A DNA stretch of 37,098 nt from Verrucomicrobiia bacterium (GCA_030425355.1 JAUIAG010000015.1:1-37098); one strand, 5' to 3'; positions 24,823 to 33,918 are shown, counted from the stretch's first letter. The notes: a model not told the origin generated them from the letters alone. Program-made: numbers and translations.

Positions 24823-26250
24823 ATGCCATCCGCCGTTGAAGAAGTTATCGGACGGTTCCTGAGCCATCCGGAAGTTGAAGGCCACACGCTTGCCGTCGGT
24901 GTATCGGGGGGCTGTGATTCAATGGTCCTCCTCAATCTTCTTTTTGAAATGACAGGGCCGACCCGTCTGCTTGCCTGTCATATTAATCATCGTCTCAGGG
25001 GCGGGGAGTCCGACGGCGATGCCCGTTTCGTGGAGCAGTTCTGTCGGGAAAGAAACATCCCATTTCAGGCCAGGGCCGCTGACGTCCGATCCATCCATGC
25101 CGAACGTGGTGGAGGAAGTCTCGAAGAGGGCGCGCGACGAATCCGGTACGAATGCCTGGGTGAAATTCTTTCAGGTAACGGGCTGTCCCATCTGGTCCTT
25201 GCGCATCATCTGGATGACCAGGTCGAGACCCTATTCATGCGCCTGATTCGCGGTACGGGGATCCGCGGCCTTGGCTGTATGCAGGAACGGGCCGCGTTTC
25301 CGATTGCGGATCCACACTTCAGGGATTTGCTGGTGTGGCGGCCGCTTCTTTCCGTGCCGGTCCGGGATATTCTACACACCGCTCAAGACAGAGGTGTGCC
25401 TTTCCGTGAGGATTCCTCCAACGATGACCCGTCCTTTTTAAGAAACAGAATCCGCAGCGAACTTCTGCCGCTTGTGGATGATCTGGCCGGTGCCAGACCG
25501 TGGAAAAAAAGTATTCTCGATCTGACCATCATCAGTGCCGGAACAACGGAATTTCTGGATGAAGCGGCGGACCGGTGGAGGTCCGATGGTGGCCACGCAT
25601 CAGCTGATTTCCGCAGGCTGCCCATGGCCCTTCGGAGCTGGATTGTGGTCAGGCAGCTTGCAGATCTCGGCCTCAGTCATGCGCATGATCGGGTGCAGGG
25701 ACTGATCGGGCATCCGATGGAATGGGTGACCGTGTCTGAAGATCTGCAGTTAAGGCTTCTCGATGACGGCACACTTGAGAGACGGCCGGTCAGCCGGGGT
25801 TCCACCCGGTGGAGGACAGAAACCAGCGGGACGGTCAACCTCCCGGACCACGACGGCGAAGGGCATATGGAGTTCGGTCATCTGGTGGTCAGCTGGCGCA
25901 TCCATCAAAGTGCCACCGGAGCTTCCTCAGACTTCCCGGCCGGCGGGCCTAATAAGGAGTGCTTTGATGCCGATAGGGTAGGGAGTGAAATCAGACTCAG
26001 ACACTGGCAGGCTGGTGACCGCTTTCATCCCTGTGGTTTTACAGGCCCCTGTCGCCTCAAAAAATGGTTTTCCAGTCAGAAAGTGCCCCGGGAGCGGCGT
26101 CATCAACTCGTCGTGGCCGAGGCTGTCGGCCGTGGGATCTTCTGGATTGAGGGGATGAGGATTGCGCAATGGGCTGTGTGCCGCCCGGATACCACGCGAG
26201 TCATGGTATGGAACTGGCGCCAGAATACCCACTTTTGTGCGACAAGTTAG
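24823..26250 (+). CDS. tilS: tRNA(Ile)-lysidine synthetase
   Basis: TilS attaches lysine to C34 of the CAU-anticodon tRNA-Ile, converting it to decode AUA, an essential step. The N-terminal PP-loop is S28-GGCDS33 in LAVGVSGGCDSMV. ACHINHRLRGGESDGDARFV and LVLAHHLDDQVETLFMRLIRG are diagnostic TilS blocks, as is FREDSSNDDPSFLRNRIRSEL. The C-terminal TilS domain appears in LRHWQAGDRFHPCGFTGPCR and KKWFSSQKVPRERR. The protein has 475 residues from ATG 24823, chosen because the in-frame sequence upstream lies inside rlmI. It is followed by ftsH, the order common in many bacteria. Confidence 0.94.
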   Translation: MPSAVEEVIGRFLSHPEVEGHTLAVGVSGGCDSMVLLNLLFEMTGPTRLLACHINHRLRGGESDGDARFVEQFCRERNIPFQARAADVRSIHAERGGGSLEEGARRIRYECLGEILSGNGLSHLVLAHHLDDQVETLFMRLIRGTGIRGLGCMQERAAFPIADPHFRDLLVWRPLLSVPVRDILHTAQDRGVPFREDSSNDDPSFLRNRIRSELLPLVDDLAGARPWKKSILDLTIISAGTTEFLDEAADRWRSDGGHASADFRRLPMALRSWIVVRQLADLGLSHAHDRVQGLIGHPMEWVTVSEDLQLRLLDDGTLERRPVSRGSTRWRTETSGTVNLPDHDGEGHMEFGHLVVSWRIHQSATGASSDFPAGGPNKECFDADRVGSEIRLRHWQAGDRFHPCGFTGPCRLKKWFSSQKVPRERRHQLVVAEAVGRGIFWIEGMRIAQWAVCRPDTTRVMVWNWRQNTHFCATS

Positions 26251-26253
26251 AGT

Positions 26254-26295
26254 TTGCCTATTAGGGGGGCTGACCCTATATTCAATTTTTGAATA
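26254..26295 (+). promoter_or_regulatory. Putative ftsH promoter with dyad at the start site
   Basis: TTGCCT (26254-26259), a 17-nt spacer and TATATT (26277-26282) are 4/6 and 5/6 matches to sigma70 boxes. TATTCAA (26279-26285) and TTGAATA (26289-26295) make a perfect 7-bp inverted repeat with a 3-nt centre, covering the end of the -10 box and the expected start. A repressor could bind there. The leader to the ftsH ATG would be about 86 nt. Confidence 0.38.
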
Positions 26296-26374
26296 ATCGA
26301 CCGAATTTCCGAGTGTTCGTCCGAGGTTCTTTCTCACGGCCATCAAGGGGGTTCCGTCCTAAAAAATCATACTA

Positions 26375-28408
26375 ATGTCAGAATTTGGAAACAAAAACGG
26401 GTCAAACCCGGAGGATCCGAACAAAGAACCGAAAGTTCCCGCCCGCGGATGGCTGCTGATGGTGGCTATCATCGCGTTCATTCCGCTTCTAATGCTGCTG
26501 CGCGACAATACTGAATCGCAGCTTCCCCGCATGAACCTCACCCAGTTTGAAAAGCTTCTCGAGGATGAGCGGGTATTGGAGGCCAACCTCGTTCTGGCCC
26601 CCAGTTCGAAACTTGTCGAGATCAGCGGTAAGTACAAAGCCTCGCCTGAGCAGGCCGCCGATCCGGAACTCCAGAAATTTCAGGGCGAGATTCCCTTCAA
26701 ATTCGAGACTTTTCTTTCCGAGGACAAACTCCAGGACCTGATTGTCAAATACGACAAGATCAATCCGAAAGAGCCGGATACGATGCTGATCGGCCTGCTG
26801 CTTCAGCTTGGTCCATTCCTCCTGCTTGCCTTCATCATATATTTCTTCTTCATCCGGCAGATAAAAATGGCTGGCAAGGGAGCGATGAGTTTTGGCAAGA
26901 GCCGGGCCAAGATGCTGGCGAAAGACAAGAACAAGATCACTTTCAAGGACGTTGCCGGCGTCAACGAAGCCAAAGAGGAACTGACTGAAGTCGTCGATTT
27001 TCTCAAAGACCCCAGAAAATTCCAGAAGCTTGGTGGAAGGATTCCCAAGGGTATCCTCATGGTAGGAGCTCCGGGAACAGGGAAGACACTCCTGGCGAAG
27101 GCCATTGCCGGCGAAGCAGACGCCTCATTCTTTTCAATAAGCGGTTCTGATTTCGTGGAGATGTTCGTGGGTGTCGGCGCCAGCCGCGTCCGGGACATGT
27201 TCGAACAGGCCCGCAAGAATACTCCATGCCTGATTTTTATTGACGAAATCGATGCTGTCGGTCGGTCCCGGGGTGTCGGACTTGGTGGCGGGAATGACGA
27301 ACGGGAGCAGACACTCAATGCGCTCCTCGTCGAGATGGACGGCTTTGACAGCCAGGAGGGGGTGATCATCATCGCGGCGACCAACCGCCCTGACGTTCTT
27401 GACCCCGCTTTGCTGCGGCCCGGACGATTCGACCGCCAGATGACCGTGAACCTGCCCGATGTTGTCGGTCGCGAGCAGATTCTCAAGGTCCATGCGAAAA
27501 AAGTGAAACTGGCGCCCGATGTCAATCTTGAAGTGGTCGCCCGAGGCACTCCCGGCTACTCCGGTGCCGAGCTGGCAAACCTGCTTAATGAAGCCGCTCT
27601 CCTGGCAGCCCGCCGCAACAAAAAGTGTATCACTCACGAGGAGCTCGAGGAAGCCCGTGACAAGGTTCGGTGGGGGCGTGAAAGACGCAGCCTCGCCATG
27701 ACCGATGAGGACAAGAAATTCACCGCATGGCACGAAGCAGGCCATGCTCTGGTCAACGAAGTTCTTGAGCACACACACCCGCTTCACAAGGTGACCATCA
27801 TTCCGCGCGGCCAGTCCCTCGGCAGCACCATGTCCCTCCCCGAGAAGGACATCTACAACCGCCGCCGGAAGGAAATGCTCGACATGATCGCGGTCACCAT
27901 GGCCGGTCGCATTGCCGAGGAAATCGTTTCCGGTGACATTTCAACGGGCGCCTCCGGCGACATTCAGCAGGCAAGCAGCCTGGCCCGCGCCATGGTCTGT
28001 CAGTTCGGCATGAGTGATAAGGTTGGCCTCGTCCAGTATGGCAGCGACGATGAAGTCTACCTCGGCCGCGATATGATCCGTAAAAAGGATTACAGCGAGG
28101 AGTTCGCCCGCATCATTGATGCCGAGGTCAAGGAGATCATCGATACACAATACGAGGTCGCCCGCACCATCATCACCGAGAACCGCGAAAAACTGGAGAT
28201 CATCGCCAATGCCCTGCTGGAATATGAAACCCTCGACGGCGATCAGGTCCGCAAAATCATAGAAACAGGGAAATTTGACCCACCGGCCAGGCCGCCCGTC
28301 CTCTCTCCCGTCGAAGGACAGGAAGCGTCGACTCCGGTTTCCGATGTTTCGAAGAAGTCTCCACCTGAACTACCCGGTCTTGGCAGTCCGGCTCCGGCCC
28401 CGGTCTGA
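26375..28408 (+). CDS. ftsH: ATP-dependent zinc metalloprotease FtsH
   Basis: FtsH is a membrane-anchored AAA+ protease that degrades damaged membrane proteins and regulators. Two helices flank the periplasmic part, at about residues 26-42 ([17 protein letters not shown]) and 145-163 ([15 protein letters not shown]). The AAA+ Walker A is GAPGTGKT (231-238), and the second region of homology contains [19 protein letters not shown]. The zinc site is HEAGH (453-457), with the third ligand in the [15 protein letters not shown] block. The 677-residue length includes a Pro/Ser-rich tail after about 625 that is longer than in E. coli. The ATG 26375 has no Shine-Dalgarno site; a promoter lies about 90 nt upstream, and a terminator follows. 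Confidence 0.97.
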   Translation: MSEFGNKNGSNPEDPNKEPKVPARGWLLMVAIIAFIPLLMLLRDNTESQLPRMNLTQFEKLLEDERVLEANLVLAPSSKLVEISGKYKASPEQAADPELQKFQGEIPFKFETFLSEDKLQDLIVKYDKINPKEPDTMLIGLLLQLGPFLLLAFIIYFFFIRQIKMAGKGAMSFGKSRAKMLAKDKNKITFKDVAGVNEAKEELTEVVDFLKDPRKFQKLGGRIPKGILMVGAPGTGKTLLAKAIAGEADASFFSISGSDFVEMFVGVGASRVRDMFEQARKNTPCLIFIDEIDAVGRSRGVGLGGGNDEREQTLNALLVEMDGFDSQEGVIIIAATNRPDVLDPALLRPGRFDRQMTVNLPDVVGREQILKVHAKKVKLAPDVNLEVVARGTPGYSGAELANLLNEAALLAARRNKKCITHEELEEARDKVRWGRERRSLAMTDEDKKFTAWHEAGHALVNEVLEHTHPLHKVTIIPRGQSLGSTMSLPEKDIYNRRRKEMLDMIAVTMAGRIAEEIVSGDISTGASGDIQQASSLARAMVCQFGMSDKVGLVQYGSDDEVYLGRDMIRKKDYSEEFARIIDAEVKEIIDTQYEVARTIITENREKLEIIANALLEYETLDGDQVRKIIETGKFDPPARPPVLSPVEGQEASTPVSDVSKKSPPELPGLGSPAPAPV

Positions 28409-28455
28409 TTCAGACAGATGCCTGGATTGGGAATCTCTTCCCCATTTTCAGCCAG

Positions 28456-28495
28456 AGAGCCGAAACCGATCGTGGTTCCGGCTCTTCCCTTTTTC
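28456..28495 (+). terminator. Intrinsic terminator of ftsH
   Basis: AGAGCCGAAACC (28456-28467) and GGTTCCGGCTCT (28474-28485) form a 12-bp stem with one mismatch and a 6-nt loop. A short TCCC and then TTTTT (28490-28494) follow. It lies 47 nt after the ftsH stop codon. Confidence 0.72.
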
Positions 28496-28596
28496 AGATG
28501 GCATTTCAGTGATGAGATGCGGTTCAAGGCCCGGTCTGCTTCTGTCCTCCGGTCAATTCCGGTATCCTCAGAGGGGCCGGGCACAACAATGAACTC

Positions 28597-29367
28597 ATGG
28601 GCAGCATAGACAAAGTTTTCCGGATTAACGCCATAGGGGCCTTTATCCAGGGACGAAAGCTCCTCGGCCGCATCCCCGGTCTTCGCATCAAGATCTGGCA
28701 GGCATTTGGACTGAATCTGGTGGTCTTTTTCGTCCTTTTCATTGGAGGTTTCCTGGCCGGATTTCACTTTCTGCTGGAACCGATGGAGGAGTCTCTCCGG
28801 GAATGGCTTCCCGGGTGGCTTGACTGGTCAGCCACCACCCTCGAATACGGGCTGATGCTGATTCTCCTTTTGATGAGCCTGTTTCTTGCGGTGCTACTGC
28901 CTCTCAACCTGATGTTCATCTGGTATGAGAACCTCGTGGAGAAAGTGATGGAATTCCGGGGAGCACCAAGGGTTGAGCCGGCGATCAAAACCCCGCTCCT
29001 GGTGACCATCCGCCAGACACTTCGTGAGGTTATCATAATATTCGGACTGTTCTTCCTCGGTTTTTTCCCGCTGATTGGGCCCCCGCTGGTATTTGTTTTC
29101 TCCTCACATATGATGGGCCGGGCCACCTTCGAGCCATACATATCGGTGATGCGGAATCGCGGGATTGAGGTTGAGATCCCTGAAAGGCGCTTCGGACTCA
29201 CTTCCATTTCCATAGGTGCTCTGGAGGCGGGCCTGCCGTTTTACATACCCGTTATCGGGCTTTTTCTGATTCCATGGTGCGTCCTTCATCTGGTGATCGG
29301 TCTGGCGTGGCTCTATGAGAGCGAGCGCATGTCCAGGGACGGCGGCAGTTTACCCGCCCCCGGATGA
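28597..29367 (+). CDS. EI24/CysZ-like multipass membrane protein
   Basis: This 256-residue membrane protein resembles the EI24 domain family that includes CysZ. Hydrophobic helices lie near residues 38-58, 82-108, 143-180 and 218-240. The pattern of GFFPLIGPPLVFVFSSHMMG, then FEPYISVMRNRGIEVEIP and LPFYIPVIGLFLIPWCVLHL matches the reentrant, Pro-rich helices of the family. In CysZ these carry sulfate, but CysZ-specific residues are not verifiable here, so the substrate is unknown. The ATG 28597 is the usual choice, without a Shine-Dalgarno site. It lies between ftsH and a metal ABC transporter and is separated from ftsH by a terminator. Confidence 0.68.
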   Translation: MGSIDKVFRINAIGAFIQGRKLLGRIPGLRIKIWQAFGLNLVVFFVLFIGGFLAGFHFLLEPMEESLREWLPGWLDWSATTLEYGLMLILLLMSLFLAVLLPLNLMFIWYENLVEKVMEFRGAPRVEPAIKTPLLVTIRQTLREVIIIFGLFFLGFFPLIGPPLVFVFSSHMMGRATFEPYISVMRNRGIEVEIPERRFGLTSISIGALEAGLPFYIPVIGLFLIPWCVLHLVIGLAWLYESERMSRDGGSLPAPG

Positions 29368-29558
29368 GCTGCTTGAAACTGTTCATCGACGCCGTGCCTT
29401 TGAAAGCGTTGGATTGCAATTCCACAGACCCGGTGTTTATACTTCGCGGTCCTCCAGAGGGCCTGTGACAGCTCACTTGAATGCGGGCCCCGGTTGGAGA
29501 ATGCGTCAGGGAAAGGAAATACGAGACGGTTGGCCCGGCTTCCTTTCCATCAAACTGG

Positions 29559-29575
29559 CACTCTCGACCAGAGTG
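29559..29575 (+). promoter_or_regulatory. Inverted repeat before the metal ABC transporter genes
   Basis: CACTCT (29559-29564) and AGAGTG (29570-29575) are a 6-bp dyad with a 5-nt centre, 14 nt before the ABC ATPase start. It could be an operator for a metal regulator such as Zur or MntR. It does not match the consensus sites I know, so this is tentative. Confidence 0.25.
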
Positions 29576-29589
29576 TTCTGACAGTCCTT

Positions 29590-30219
29590 ATGGTTAACGA
29601 GCCAGTCATACAGATTTCCGGAGCAGCCTACGAACATCATGGTGAAACGATTTTTCGTGATGTGAATCTTTGTGTGGAACCGGGAGTGATTCTGGCAATA
29701 ACCGGTCCGAATGGTGCGGGCAAAACCACTCTGATCAAGTGTCTGGTCGGTATCATCCCATGGGCGAAGGGACAAATCGACTTTCGCATCACGCCGGACG
29801 ACATCTCCTACGTGCCGCAGAAGTGGACCGGTGACAGTGTGTTTCCGTTGCGGACCGGTGAAGTGCTGGCCATGGGCCTGCGTGCAGTGACACCGGATGC
29901 TGAATTGCGGGGCGGCTTCGACCTGGACAGGCTGGAGAGGCGGGCCTTTACGGGCTTGTCCGTGGGTCAGCAGAAGAAAGTCCTTCTGGTTCGGGCTCTT
30001 GAGCGTCGCCCCAGGCTTCTGGTTCTCGACGAGCCATTTGCCGGTCTGGATGCCGGCTCCTGTCAGTATCTTATAAAGCGCCTGAGTGCCATGGCGTCGG
30101 GCGGTGGCAGCGTTCTCATGGCCTCGCATGAAAGCCCATATCAGGAAGCACTTGGAGCACGGGTTTTTGAAATGTCCGATGGGCATGCCGGCGCCGGCTC
30201 ACCGGCAACCAGTTCCTGA
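29590..30219 (+). CDS. Metal ABC transporter ATP-binding protein (ZnuC/MntB type)
   Basis: This is the ATPase of an importer for zinc or manganese. Walker A is GPNGAGKT (39-46), and ISYVPQKWTGDSVFPL is the Q-loop region. The signature is LSVGQQKKV in place of LSGGQ, a change known in this group. LVLDEPFAGLD is the Walker B and D-loop, and ASHE gives the H-loop His. ATG 29590 yields 209 residues and is preferred to an in-frame start 96 nt upstream, since MVNEPVIQISGAAYEHHGET is the usual N-terminus. The permease gene begins 3 nt after its stop. No periplasmic binding protein gene is present in the window, so the metal is undetermined. Confidence 0.87.
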   Translation: MVNEPVIQISGAAYEHHGETIFRDVNLCVEPGVILAITGPNGAGKTTLIKCLVGIIPWAKGQIDFRITPDDISYVPQKWTGDSVFPLRTGEVLAMGLRAVTPDAELRGGFDLDRLERRAFTGLSVGQQKKVLLVRALERRPRLLVLDEPFAGLDAGSCQYLIKRLSAMASGGGSVLMASHESPYQEALGARVFEMSDGHAGAGSPATSS

Positions 30220-30222
30220 AAA

Positions 30223-31113
30223 ATGGAAAGCCTTTTTAAGAATCCCTCCATGACCTATCTGTTCACCGCTCTGGGTGGTGGGCTTCTGTTTTGTGTTGTG
30301 GCATCGGTCATTTCCCCGTGGGTTGTTCTGCGGCGTCTGTCCTATGCGACGGATGCGCTCGCTCATGCGACATTCGGCGGCATCGCTCTGGGGCTTTTTC
30401 TGGGGATGGGGGACGTCTCGGATCCATCGGGCGTCTGGAAACTCCTTGCCACCAGTCTTGCCTTCAGTGTCGTCATCAGCCAGCTGCTGGCACTCCTGAT
30501 GCGGTTGCCTTTCCTCTCCCAGGATGCGGCAACAGGCATTGTCTATGCCGGGGCTTTTGCCATGGGTGGAATTTTCCTGTCCCTGAAAAGAGATGCGTCC
30601 TACGGGCACACCAATCTCGAATCCCTCCTCTTCGGCAATATTCTCCTTCTCAACATTTTTGAAATAAGAATCCTTGCCATTCTGGCGGTCCTTTCAGTTC
30701 TTGGGGCATGGTTTCAGCGCCGTGCACTTCAGTTGTGGGCCTTTGACAGTGACCTAGCCCTTGCCGAGGGCGTTCGGACAGGACTTCTTCATTACAGCCT
30801 GATTGGAGCAGTGGCTCTGGTGACGGTGGTGACAACAAAGTTTCTTGGCCTGATGATGGTCATGGCCTTCCTCGTTATTCCCGGTTCGGTTGGCCTGATG
30901 ATCGGTCGGTCAATGCGCAGCATCTACCTGATCAGCTGGCTGTTTTCATCGGTTTGTCTGGTGACGGGGCTGTTACTGATTGCCACCCGTTTCCCCGATG
31001 TCCCGGCTGGAAGTCTCACCACTGCGGTCGGGTTCATTTTCTTCATTCTTCTGGTGATGCTGCGGCTGGCTTTTGGTCGCCGCCGAAAGATGCCTGAGGA
31101 ACCGGCTCCTTGA
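30223..31113 (+). CDS. Metal ABC transporter permease (ZnuB/ABC-3 family)
   Basis: This is the inner-membrane permease of a zinc/manganese/iron-type ABC importer. About eight hydrophobic helices are present. LRRLSYATDALAHATFGGIALG near residue 36 is the ABC-3 signature, containing the conserved DALAHATFGG segment. Later, KFLGLMMVMAFLVIPGSVGLM is the conserved lower-half motif that contacts the ATPase. The length of 296 is normal. It starts 3 nt after the ATPase stop. Its last 141 bp overlap the 3' end of recO on the other strand. The final residues are basic and rich in arginine (RRKMPEE). Confidence 0.9.
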   Translation: MESLFKNPSMTYLFTALGGGLLFCVVASVISPWVVLRRLSYATDALAHATFGGIALGLFLGMGDVSDPSGVWKLLATSLAFSVVISQLLALLMRLPFLSQDAATGIVYAGAFAMGGIFLSLKRDASYGHTNLESLLFGNILLLNIFEIRILAILAVLSVLGAWFQRRALQLWAFDSDLALAEGVRTGLLHYSLIGAVALVTVVTTKFLGLMMVMAFLVIPGSVGLMIGRSMRSIYLISWLFSSVCLVTGLLLIATRFPDVPAGSLTTAVGFIFFILLVMLRLAFGRRRKMPEEPAP

Positions 31114-31701
31114 TTCGGGAATGGTGAGTTGCTGCCTTGCCATCAGAGACGAGGTGAACCGCCCCAGTCTTTCCGTGAAATTATCCGTGTCCGAAGGCTG
31201 CTCCGGCGCTGAAATACGCGAGATGAGCGGTGAGGGGAGCGAAGCCGGGGCCATGCCGCCCTGTTCCAGCAGTTCGACTTCAAAACGGGTGTAGAAACCT
31301 TCAATTGAGACCGGGCTCGGGTTCTTCAGGGCCGTCAGCAGCCTTCGCAGACTTTCAAAAATTTCCGGCACGGGTGTGTTTTTCTCAGTCAGAGATTCAA
31401 TCATGCCTGCTGCGGCTGCCATGGCCTGGAGGCCGAGAATGGACTTTTCCAGATGAGATGGGTGTTCGATGAGACTGCACTCCTTCAGTGTATGGAGTTC
31501 AGACCGGCTCGATCGAAGAAAGGAAATACGGCACCGGTTGTAAAGTCCCAGGCGGCCATGGAAGGATGAACCGGTTTTTCTGGCACCTCTGGCCAGGGTG
31601 TCCATACGGCCTGTTTCATGACAGATCCAGCGGATGATCCAGTCGCTGTCGCGGAATGGCTGCAGCGCCAGTACAATGCCTTCATCCATCATTGTATCCA
31701 T
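30973..31701 (-). CDS. recO: DNA repair protein RecO
   Basis: RecO loads RecA in the RecF pathway and anneals single strands. The N-terminal OB fold covers about residues 1-80 (DEGIVLALQPFRDSDWIIRW, then GRMDTLARGARKTG), and a helical C-terminal domain follows. No zinc-finger cysteines are visible, unlike the Deinococcus and many Gram-positive forms. ATG 31701 gives 242 residues; internal ATGs at 31692 and 31689 are possible. The terminal 45 residues, from about SRSRFLRHLSAATKSQPQHH, lie in the region overlapping the permease gene and look low-complexity. It is the last gene of a HIT-phoH-ybeY-recO cluster, 58 nt after ybeY. Confidence 0.85.
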   Translation of the reverse strand: MDTMMDEGIVLALQPFRDSDWIIRWICHETGRMDTLARGARKTGSSFHGRLGLYNRCRISFLRSSRSELHTLKECSLIEHPSHLEKSILGLQAMAAAAGMIESLTEKNTPVPEIFESLRRLLTALKNPSPVSIEGFYTRFEVELLEQGGMAPASLPSPLISRISAPEQPSDTDNFTERLGRFTSSLMARQQLTIPESRSRFLRHLSAATKSQPQHHQKNEENEPDRSGETSSRDIGETGGNQ

Positions 31702-31759
31702 GGTTCACGGTGTCGGTGCTGCCCCGAGTGGCGGGCTCTGATCATCCGGCCGAAGGAAA

Positions 31760-32263
31760 TCAGCCCGCAGCCATCCCGCCAACCTCATCGAGGCTGAAGG
31801 ACTGCTCCAGTATTTTCATGAACCGGTTTTCCCGGCTTTTCATGACTTTGCGGTCAGCCGGGTCAATGTCATCAAATCCCTGAAGATGGAGGACCCCATG
31901 GACCACATAACGCACCAGTTCGTTGGTCCATGTTTTTTGGAACTTCGGGGCAACATCCCATGCAACCTGCGGGCAGATCAGAAGTTCGCCATGAATGGAT
32001 CGACAGTCTTCCGGGGCGGGCCGGGACGGATCTCCGGCACTGCCCCCGCTGTAATCATAGGTGAGGATGTCTGCCGGCCCCTCGTGATTGAGGTGGGACT
32101 CGTTCCATCGGGCCATCTGCAACGGGCCGAGAAAGGCGATGCTCAGATCCCATGACTCCAGTCCCGCAACATCCGCCAGAAAATGTTCGACCACCGGCCG
32201 GAGAACATTCCGGTGGATCCGGAATTTTTTCTGGTGCGAGGAAATTTCAAGGCTCCGGTTCAT
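31760..32263 (-). CDS. ybeY: Endoribonuclease YbeY (rRNA maturation factor)
   Basis: YbeY is a zinc-dependent endoribonuclease involved in 16S rRNA 3'-end maturation and ribosome quality control. LNHEGPADILTYDYS matches the conserved substrate-binding region (GPTDVLSF in E. coli). The zinc site is HGVLHLQGFDD, where the canonical form is HGxLHLxGYDH; the third ligand His is replaced by Asp. This substitution also occurs in other phyla, as far as I recall, so activity may be kept. The length of 167 is normal. It follows phoH by 24 nt, the standard gene order in many bacteria. Confidence 0.9.
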   Translation of the reverse strand: MNRSLEISSHQKKFRIHRNVLRPVVEHFLADVAGLESWDLSIAFLGPLQMARWNESHLNHEGPADILTYDYSGGSAGDPSRPAPEDCRSIHGELLICPQVAWDVAPKFQKTWTNELVRYVVHGVLHLQGFDDIDPADRKVMKSRENRFMKILEQSFSLDEVGGMAAG

Positions 32264-32287
32264 CGATGACTGGGTGGGCAGTGATTT

Positions 32288-33265
32288 CTAAACATCCAGA
32301 GTTCTGCGCCCGTTCTGAGCCGGATCCTGCTCGTAGGCTTCAATAATCTTCTGGACCAGGTAGTGCCTGACCACATCGCGCTTTTCAAACCTGAGGACTC
32401 CAATTCCCTCGATGCCTTCCAGTTTTCTGGCTGCTTCGACGAGTCCGGATTTCCGGTGCATCGGAAGGTCGACCTGTGACGGATCGCCGGTGATCACCAG
32501 TTTTGAATCGCTTCCCATCCGCGTCAGGAACATCAACATCTGCTCCCGCGTGGCATTCTGAGATTCATCAAGGATTACAAATGAATTGTTGAGGGTTCTC
32601 CCACGCATGTAGGCGAGGGGTGCGATCTCCACGATACCGCGGTCATGATATTTCTGCAGCTCATCCGCCGGCAGCATGTCATGCAGTGCATCAAAAAGCG
32701 GCCGCAGGTATGGGGAAATCTTCTCCTCAAGGGCTCCCGGGAGGAATCCAAGGGCCTCTCCCGCCTCAACGGCTGGTCGGGACAGAATCAATCGGCTGAC
32801 CTCACCGGATTTCAGAGCTGACACGGCCATGGCCATGGCCAGATAAGTCTTACCTGTTCCGGCCGGACCGAGCCCGAAGGTGATGGTGCTGCGCCGGATC
32901 AGGTCGAGGTATTTTTTCTGTCCGGTTGTGCGGGGCCGGATGGGGGCCTTTTTCGGGCTGGTGATGACAAATTCGGCGAGGCAGTCCCTGAGTGCGGCGG
33001 CGCCATCTTCCCGAATCATTTCGATGGACCGGTAGATGTCCCGGGTGCGGATGCGCTGGCCGTCACGGGCGGATTGTTCGAGGATTTCAAGAAGACCGGC
33101 GACTGTTTCGACGCTTTGATCCTCTCCATCCATTTTGACCCATTGATCTCTGGAGACGAGGTCGATGCCGAACTGCTCTTCGAGGATTTTCAGTCGGGTG
33201 TCGTCGCTTCCGAGGACCTGCTGGGCGAGGGAAGCGGTTTCAAAGTGGTGTGTGCGGCTCGCCAT
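32288..33265 (-). CDS. phoH: PhoH family ATPase (PhoH-like, YbeZ)
   Basis: PhoH proteins are P-loop ATPases linked with ribosome maturation through YbeY. Walker A is GPAGTGKT (133-140), and LILSRPAVEAGEALGFLPG and FVILDESQNATREQM (Walker B) are diagnostic. GDPSQVDLPMHRKSGL is the conserved C-terminal block. An N-terminal KH-like part (about 1-100) precedes the ATPase. ATG 33265 gives 325 residues and starts 7 nt after the HIT stop; an upstream TTG at 33301 would overlap HIT by 29 nt. No Shine-Dalgarno site is visible for either. It is followed directly by ybeY. Confidence 0.93.
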   Translation of the reverse strand: MASRTHHFETASLAQQVLGSDDTRLKILEEQFGIDLVSRDQWVKMDGEDQSVETVAGLLEILEQSARDGQRIRTRDIYRSIEMIREDGAAALRDCLAEFVITSPKKAPIRPRTTGQKKYLDLIRRSTITFGLGPAGTGKTYLAMAMAVSALKSGEVSRLILSRPAVEAGEALGFLPGALEEKISPYLRPLFDALHDMLPADELQKYHDRGIVEIAPLAYMRGRTLNNSFVILDESQNATREQMLMFLTRMGSDSKLVITGDPSQVDLPMHRKSGLVEAARKLEGIEGIGVLRFEKRDVVRHYLVQKIIEAYEQDPAQNGRRTLDV

Positions 33266-33272
33266 ACGAAAA

Positions 33273-33788
33273 TCAGGAACCGCCTGCTGCTGACAATTCA
33301 AGGAGCACCGTTCTCAGGCGTGATGCCACATCCTGAAGCGCCTGAGGAAGGATCTGTGTCTGGCCGATCACCGGCATGAAATTGAAATCGCCTCGCCATC
33401 TGGGTACGATGTGGACGTGGAGATGCTCGGCAATACCTGCCCCGGCAGCTTCTCCGAGATTGATGCCTATGTTGAAGCCATGGGGGTTCATTACTTTCTG
33501 AATGCCCCGTCGGCACAGGCTTACGGTTTTCCACAGCTCAGTCTGTTCCTGTTCGGAAAGGTCATCCAGATCACTGACTTCACGATAGGGCAGGACCATG
33601 GTGTGTCCGCCCGAGTAGGGGAAGTTGTTGAGCAGGGCAAAGCAGCTCTTTCCCCGATGGATGACCAGGTTTTTCTCATCCTCACCAGATCGGGCAATCC
33701 GGCTGAAAATGCTTCCCTCGCCGTCTCCGTTGTCCCGGGGTTTGTTGAGTATGTATTCAATGCGCCATGGCGCGTGCAGTGATTCCAT
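33273..33788 (-). CDS. HIT family nucleotide hydrolase/phosphorylase
   Basis: This 171-residue protein has the histidine-triad signature HLHVHIVPRW at 122-131, with H124 as the nucleophile. MESLHAPWRIEYI at the N-terminus is typical of the Ap4A-phosphorylase-like HIT branch, and ALLNNFPYSGGHTMVLPYRE is the conserved nucleotide-binding block. It may act on Ap4A or AMP-linked substrates; the specificity is unknown. It heads the minus-strand cluster HIT-phoH-ybeY-recO, with the phoH start 7 nt downstream. The start ATG 33788 has no Shine-Dalgarno site, and CATAGT 5 nt before it is at best a weak promoter. Confidence 0.9.
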   Translation of the reverse strand: MESLHAPWRIEYILNKPRDNGDGEGSIFSRIARSGEDEKNLVIHRGKSCFALLNNFPYSGGHTMVLPYREVSDLDDLSEQEQTELWKTVSLCRRGIQKVMNPHGFNIGINLGEAAGAGIAEHLHVHIVPRWRGDFNFMPVIGQTQILPQALQDVASRLRTVLLELSAAGGS

Positions 33789-33918
33789 GTTTGACTATGC
33801 GTTTGGCTTGAAAAACCACTATCACGCTAATCATTTCCCAGATACTTGTCAAAAAACCTTCCGATGACGAATGCGGGCCGGGGACTGGCTACTGCAGCAA
33901 GCTGCCTGTCGGAACAAA

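Noticed and set aside
29315..29581. 88-codon frame between the EI24-like gene and the ABC ATPase
   Set aside because: It overlaps the end of the membrane protein in another frame and shows no domain; the gap is probably regulatory.
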